Source: an uncultured Cohaesibacter sp. (GTDB lineage: Bacteria; Pseudomonadota; Alphaproteobacteria; Rhizobiales; Cohaesibacteraceae). Taken from it: 64,000 nt of DNA. The stretch is from contig NZ_OY821667.1 of the NCBI RefSeq assembly GCF_963682185.1, positions 4,353,501 to 4,417,500 of the forward strand, written 5' to 3'. The position numbers and the translations under genes were made by a program. Below the pieces are notes generated by a model. The model was not told the origin of the DNA. It worked only from the letters and a program-made list of their open reading frames with translations, and did not search any database. The first letter of the stretch is position 1. Every line of letters begins with the position of its first letter. Of this stretch, positions 62,137 through 64,000 are shown in pieces.

Positions 62137-63087
62137 CTATTTGAAAATTGGCCAGCTGTTAAGAAGAGCAAGCCACAGGGCGATGGTCGGCAGGCTGACG
62201 AGCGTTGATATGCTGATCGCAGCAGCAGAGACAGAGGCGGGGCGCCCATATTTCTGAGCGAGCAGAAAGGCGTTCAGTCCGCAAGGCATGGCAGCAAAAA
62301 TAACGGCAGTCTTGGCCCAGATTTCAGGCACGCCGAGCAATAGGCAGGCGATCAGAACCAGCGCGGGATGAATGCACAATTTGAGAGCTGACAGGATGAC
62401 AACCTGAGGGACGCTTCCTATCGCTCCCTGCCGCTGCAGAACCATGCCAAGAGCAATGAGACCGCAAGGGGTTGCCGTCGCTCCGATCTTGTTCATATAA
62501 ACAGAAAGCGTACCCGTTGGCTTGAAGCCAATCATATGCGCAATCACGCCTAACGCGATACCGATAAAAATCGGATTGCGGACAATGGATAAAGCCGCCT
62601 TTCTCAAGGCTTCCAAGGTCAGGTCTTCAGATTCAGCTGTCAGCATGGCGGCTGCTGTCATTATCGGCATATGGAGGGCCAGAAGCATGAACATGGGCGT
62701 TTGGGCTGAGGGGCCGAACGCAGCAAGGATGACCGGGACACCCACGAAAACGATATTGGATTGCCCGCTGGCAAAGCCTTGAATCGCTCCGTCCATCCAT
62801 GACTTGCCCCAGACTTTCATTGTCAGCAGCATGCCAATGGCAAAGGTACTGAAAGCACTGGAAAAATAGGCAATCCAATAGGTCCAGGGACTGGCTTCGC
62901 TCGCGCTATTCTGGCTTGTAACAGCATTGAATATGAGAATCGGAACCGCAATGGAAAAGACATAGTCAGAAAGACCTTTCGCCGTCCCCTCTCGCAAAAT
63001 CCTGAAATGTCCTGCCGCCCAGCCTAAAAAGATGAGGGCAAAGAGCGGCAGGACGATGCCTGCCGTGTTTAAAATCGTCGAAATCAA
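62137..63087 (-). CDS. AEC-family permease (auxin-efflux-carrier type)
   Basis: 316 residues with about ten membrane spans in two five-span halves. The opening IVLPLFALIFLGWAAGHFRIL and GFASGQSNIVFVGVPVILAAFG (the conserved N and G-V-P crossing motif) are AEC signatures, as is AAMPCGLNAFLLAQKYG in the second half. Such permeases carry carboxylates such as malate or other weak acids across the inner membrane. The start is a TTG overlapping the end of the aminotransferase closely (6-base gap), so the three minus-strand genes probably form an operon. Confidence 0.85.
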   Translation of the reverse strand: MISTILNTAGIVLPLFALIFLGWAAGHFRILREGTAKGLSDYVFSIAVPILIFNAVTSQNSASEASPWTYWIAYFSSAFSTFAIGMLLTMKVWGKSWMDGAIQGFASGQSNIVFVGVPVILAAFGPSAQTPMFMLLALHMPIMTAAAMLTAESEDLTLEALRKAALSIVRNPIFIGIALGVIAHMIGFKPTGTLSVYMNKIGATATPCGLIALGMVLQRQGAIGSVPQVVILSALKLCIHPALVLIACLLLGVPEIWAKTAVIFAAMPCGLNAFLLAQKYGRPASVSAAAISISTLVSLPTIALWLALLNSWPIFK

Positions 63088-63093
63088 TGCTGA

Positions 63094-64000
63094 TCAATCC
63101 AGTTTGCCAATAGCAGAAGCGATTTTGCCGCACCCCTTTTTGATGGTCTCCATGTCTGTGGCAATCGACAAACGAAAGAAGCCATCGACACCGAAGGCTT
63201 CGCCGCCGACGAGAATGACGCCCGTATCATCCAGAATATGGCTAACGACATCCATGCCGCTTTCAATTACCGATCCGGATGGTGTCTTTTTGCCGATGAG
63301 TTCACGGCAATCTGTGAAGATGAAAAAGCCGCCGGCTGGCTTTTCTGCCTTCAAGCCGGAAACGGAATCCAGCAGATCGGCAGCCACACTGGCGCGTTCG
63401 CTGTAGATCGAGCACATGTCATCGATAAAGTTCTGCGGTCCTCTGAGAGCGGCTGTTGCAGCAAATTGTGCAATGGAACTCGCGGAGGTGCAAACCTGAC
63501 TCTGAACGATGTTCATAGCCTTGATGAGCGCTTTGGGGCCGACACCATAGCCAATCCGCCAGCCTGTCATGGCGTAGGTTTTCGACACGCCATTTATGAG
63601 CAGAGTGCGGTCAGCCAAATCAGGTGCAATTTTGAGCGGTGGTACAGGATCACTGTCAAATCGCAGAACTTCATAGATATCGTCAGTGGCGAGCCACACT
63701 TGGGGATGGCGACGCAAGACATCGGTAATGGAGGCAATTTCCTCTTTGGAGTAAACCACTCCACCGGGATTGTTCGGCACATTGAGAATAAGCCATTTCG
63801 TACGTTCGGTGATGGCCGCTTCCAAGGCTTCTGCTGTCATGCGAAAGCCATTCTCGGCTTTGCAATCGACAAGCACAGGTTTTCCGCCCTGCATCGTGAC
63901 CATGTCCGGATAGCTGACCCAGTAAGGAGCAGGAATAATCACTTCATCCCCTTCGCTGACCGTGGCCGTAAGAGCATGATAGAGAACCTGTTTTGCGCCA
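63094..64000 (-). CDS. Class I aminotransferase (aspartate type), 5' end beyond window
   Basis: About 302 residues visible; the gene continues off the right edge. The PLP site is clear: NVPNNPGGVVYS (binding loop Asn), ATDDIYEVLRFD (Asp-Tyr ring contact), NGVSKTYAMTGWRIGYG with the Schiff-base lysine, and the substrate-binding arginine in GFFRLSIATDM near the end. Family members transfer amino groups between aspartate, aromatic or other amino acids and 2-oxoacids. Together with the AEC permease and a 2-oxoacid reductase downstream it suggests a small amino-acid or oxoacid utilisation cluster; that is inference. Confidence 0.9.
   Translation of the reverse strand, partial: GAKQVLYHALTATVSEGDEVIIPAPYWVSYPDMVTMQGGKPVLVDCKAENGFRMTAEALEAAITERTKWLILNVPNNPGGVVYSKEEIASITDVLRRHPQVWLATDDIYEVLRFDSDPVPPLKIAPDLADRTLLINGVSKTYAMTGWRIGYGVGPKALIKAMNIVQSQVCTSASSIAQFAATAALRGPQNFIDDMCSIYSERASVAADLLDSVSGLKAEKPAGGFFIFTDCRELIGKKTPSGSVIESGMDVVSHILDDTGVILVGGEAFGVDGFFRLSIATDMETIKKGCGKIASAIGKLD

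Noticed and set aside
1-64000. CRISPR arrays, insertion sequences, prophage and rRNA genes
   Set aside because: No regularly spaced repeats, transposase or integrase motifs, phage structural genes or rRNA signatures were seen.

Overview
The window looks like chromosomal DNA of an alphaproteobacterium of the Rhizobiales (Hyphomicrobiales) type, possibly a marine lineage such as Cohaesibacteraceae. The genus is an inference from gene content and moderate GC, not something I can prove. Supporting signs are an F0 ATP-synthase operon (atpI-B-E-F'-F) separate from F1 with duplicated b/b' subunits, a CTP-dependent style housekeeping set (dxs, tlyA, xseB), an RT0821/Lpp0805-type lipoprotein beside pdxH, duplicated PGPGW membrane proteins, and a BON-type envelope protein next to a membrane-anchored helix-hairpin-helix protein. 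Most of the DNA is dense, ordinary core genome. I see no phage, insertion sequence, CRISPR array or rRNA operon. One tRNA-Pro(CGG) is present.

Layout. 0-9 kb: the edge of an SRPBCC protein, two PGPGW proteins, an RlmD/TrmA-type rRNA methyltransferase, purD, ubiA, tlyA, a SCO1/SenC copper protein, a LysE-type exporter and a VOC protein. 9.6-15 kb: dxs, then poxB converging on lrgB-lrgA, a pyruvate/acetate module reminiscent of cidABC. 15-25.6 kb: an M42 peptidase, a CbpA-like DnaJ, an orphan RES-domain protein, a cation/proton antiporter, two D-2-hydroxyacid dehydrogenases, an MTA/SAH nucleosidase, a HAD phosphatase, a YcaQ-type crosslink glycosylase and two small Cys-rich proteins. 25.8-30.3 kb: a three-gene envelope operon (BON protein, 37-aa membrane peptide, double-HhH membrane protein) and a GGDEF-EAL protein. 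30-38.5 kb: an M20 amidohydrolase, a Tat-exported 5'-nucleotidase with a striking tandem PHO box, a Sua5-type threonylcarbamoyl-AMP synthase, and an active/inactive pair of M16 peptidases.

39-45 kb: the F0 ATP-synthase operon followed by a small, AT-richer accessory patch (about 42.3-45.2 kb) with an unrecognised 242-aa protein, a TetR regulator and a 58-aa protein. 45-52 kb: argO, pdxH, the surface lipoprotein and nadA-nadB-nadC with a terminator hairpin between nadA and nadB. 51.8-53.8 kb: three tandem DUF805 membrane-protein paralogues. 54-60.5 kb: an HDAC-family deacetylase, xseB, a YchJ SEC-C protein, a TetR repressor plus curA that share a matching operator, a Sec-exported 5'-nucleotidase and a 29-aa membrane peptide. 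60.8-64 kb: tRNA-Pro, a ketopantoate-reductase-family enzyme, an AEC permease and the edge of an aspartate-type aminotransferase.

How the genes work together: the phosphate theme is two unrelated export routes for 5'-nucleotidases, one evidently PhoB-controlled. The NAD theme is the complete de novo quinolinate route (nadA, nadB, nadC). The pyruvate theme is PoxB with the LrgAB membrane pair. Four genes missing from simple long-ORF views were found by reading short frames with Shine-Dalgarno sites (24206-24328, 26631-26744, 60385-60474, and the left-edge SRPBCC gene). All functional names come from motif recognition by eye; no database search was run.
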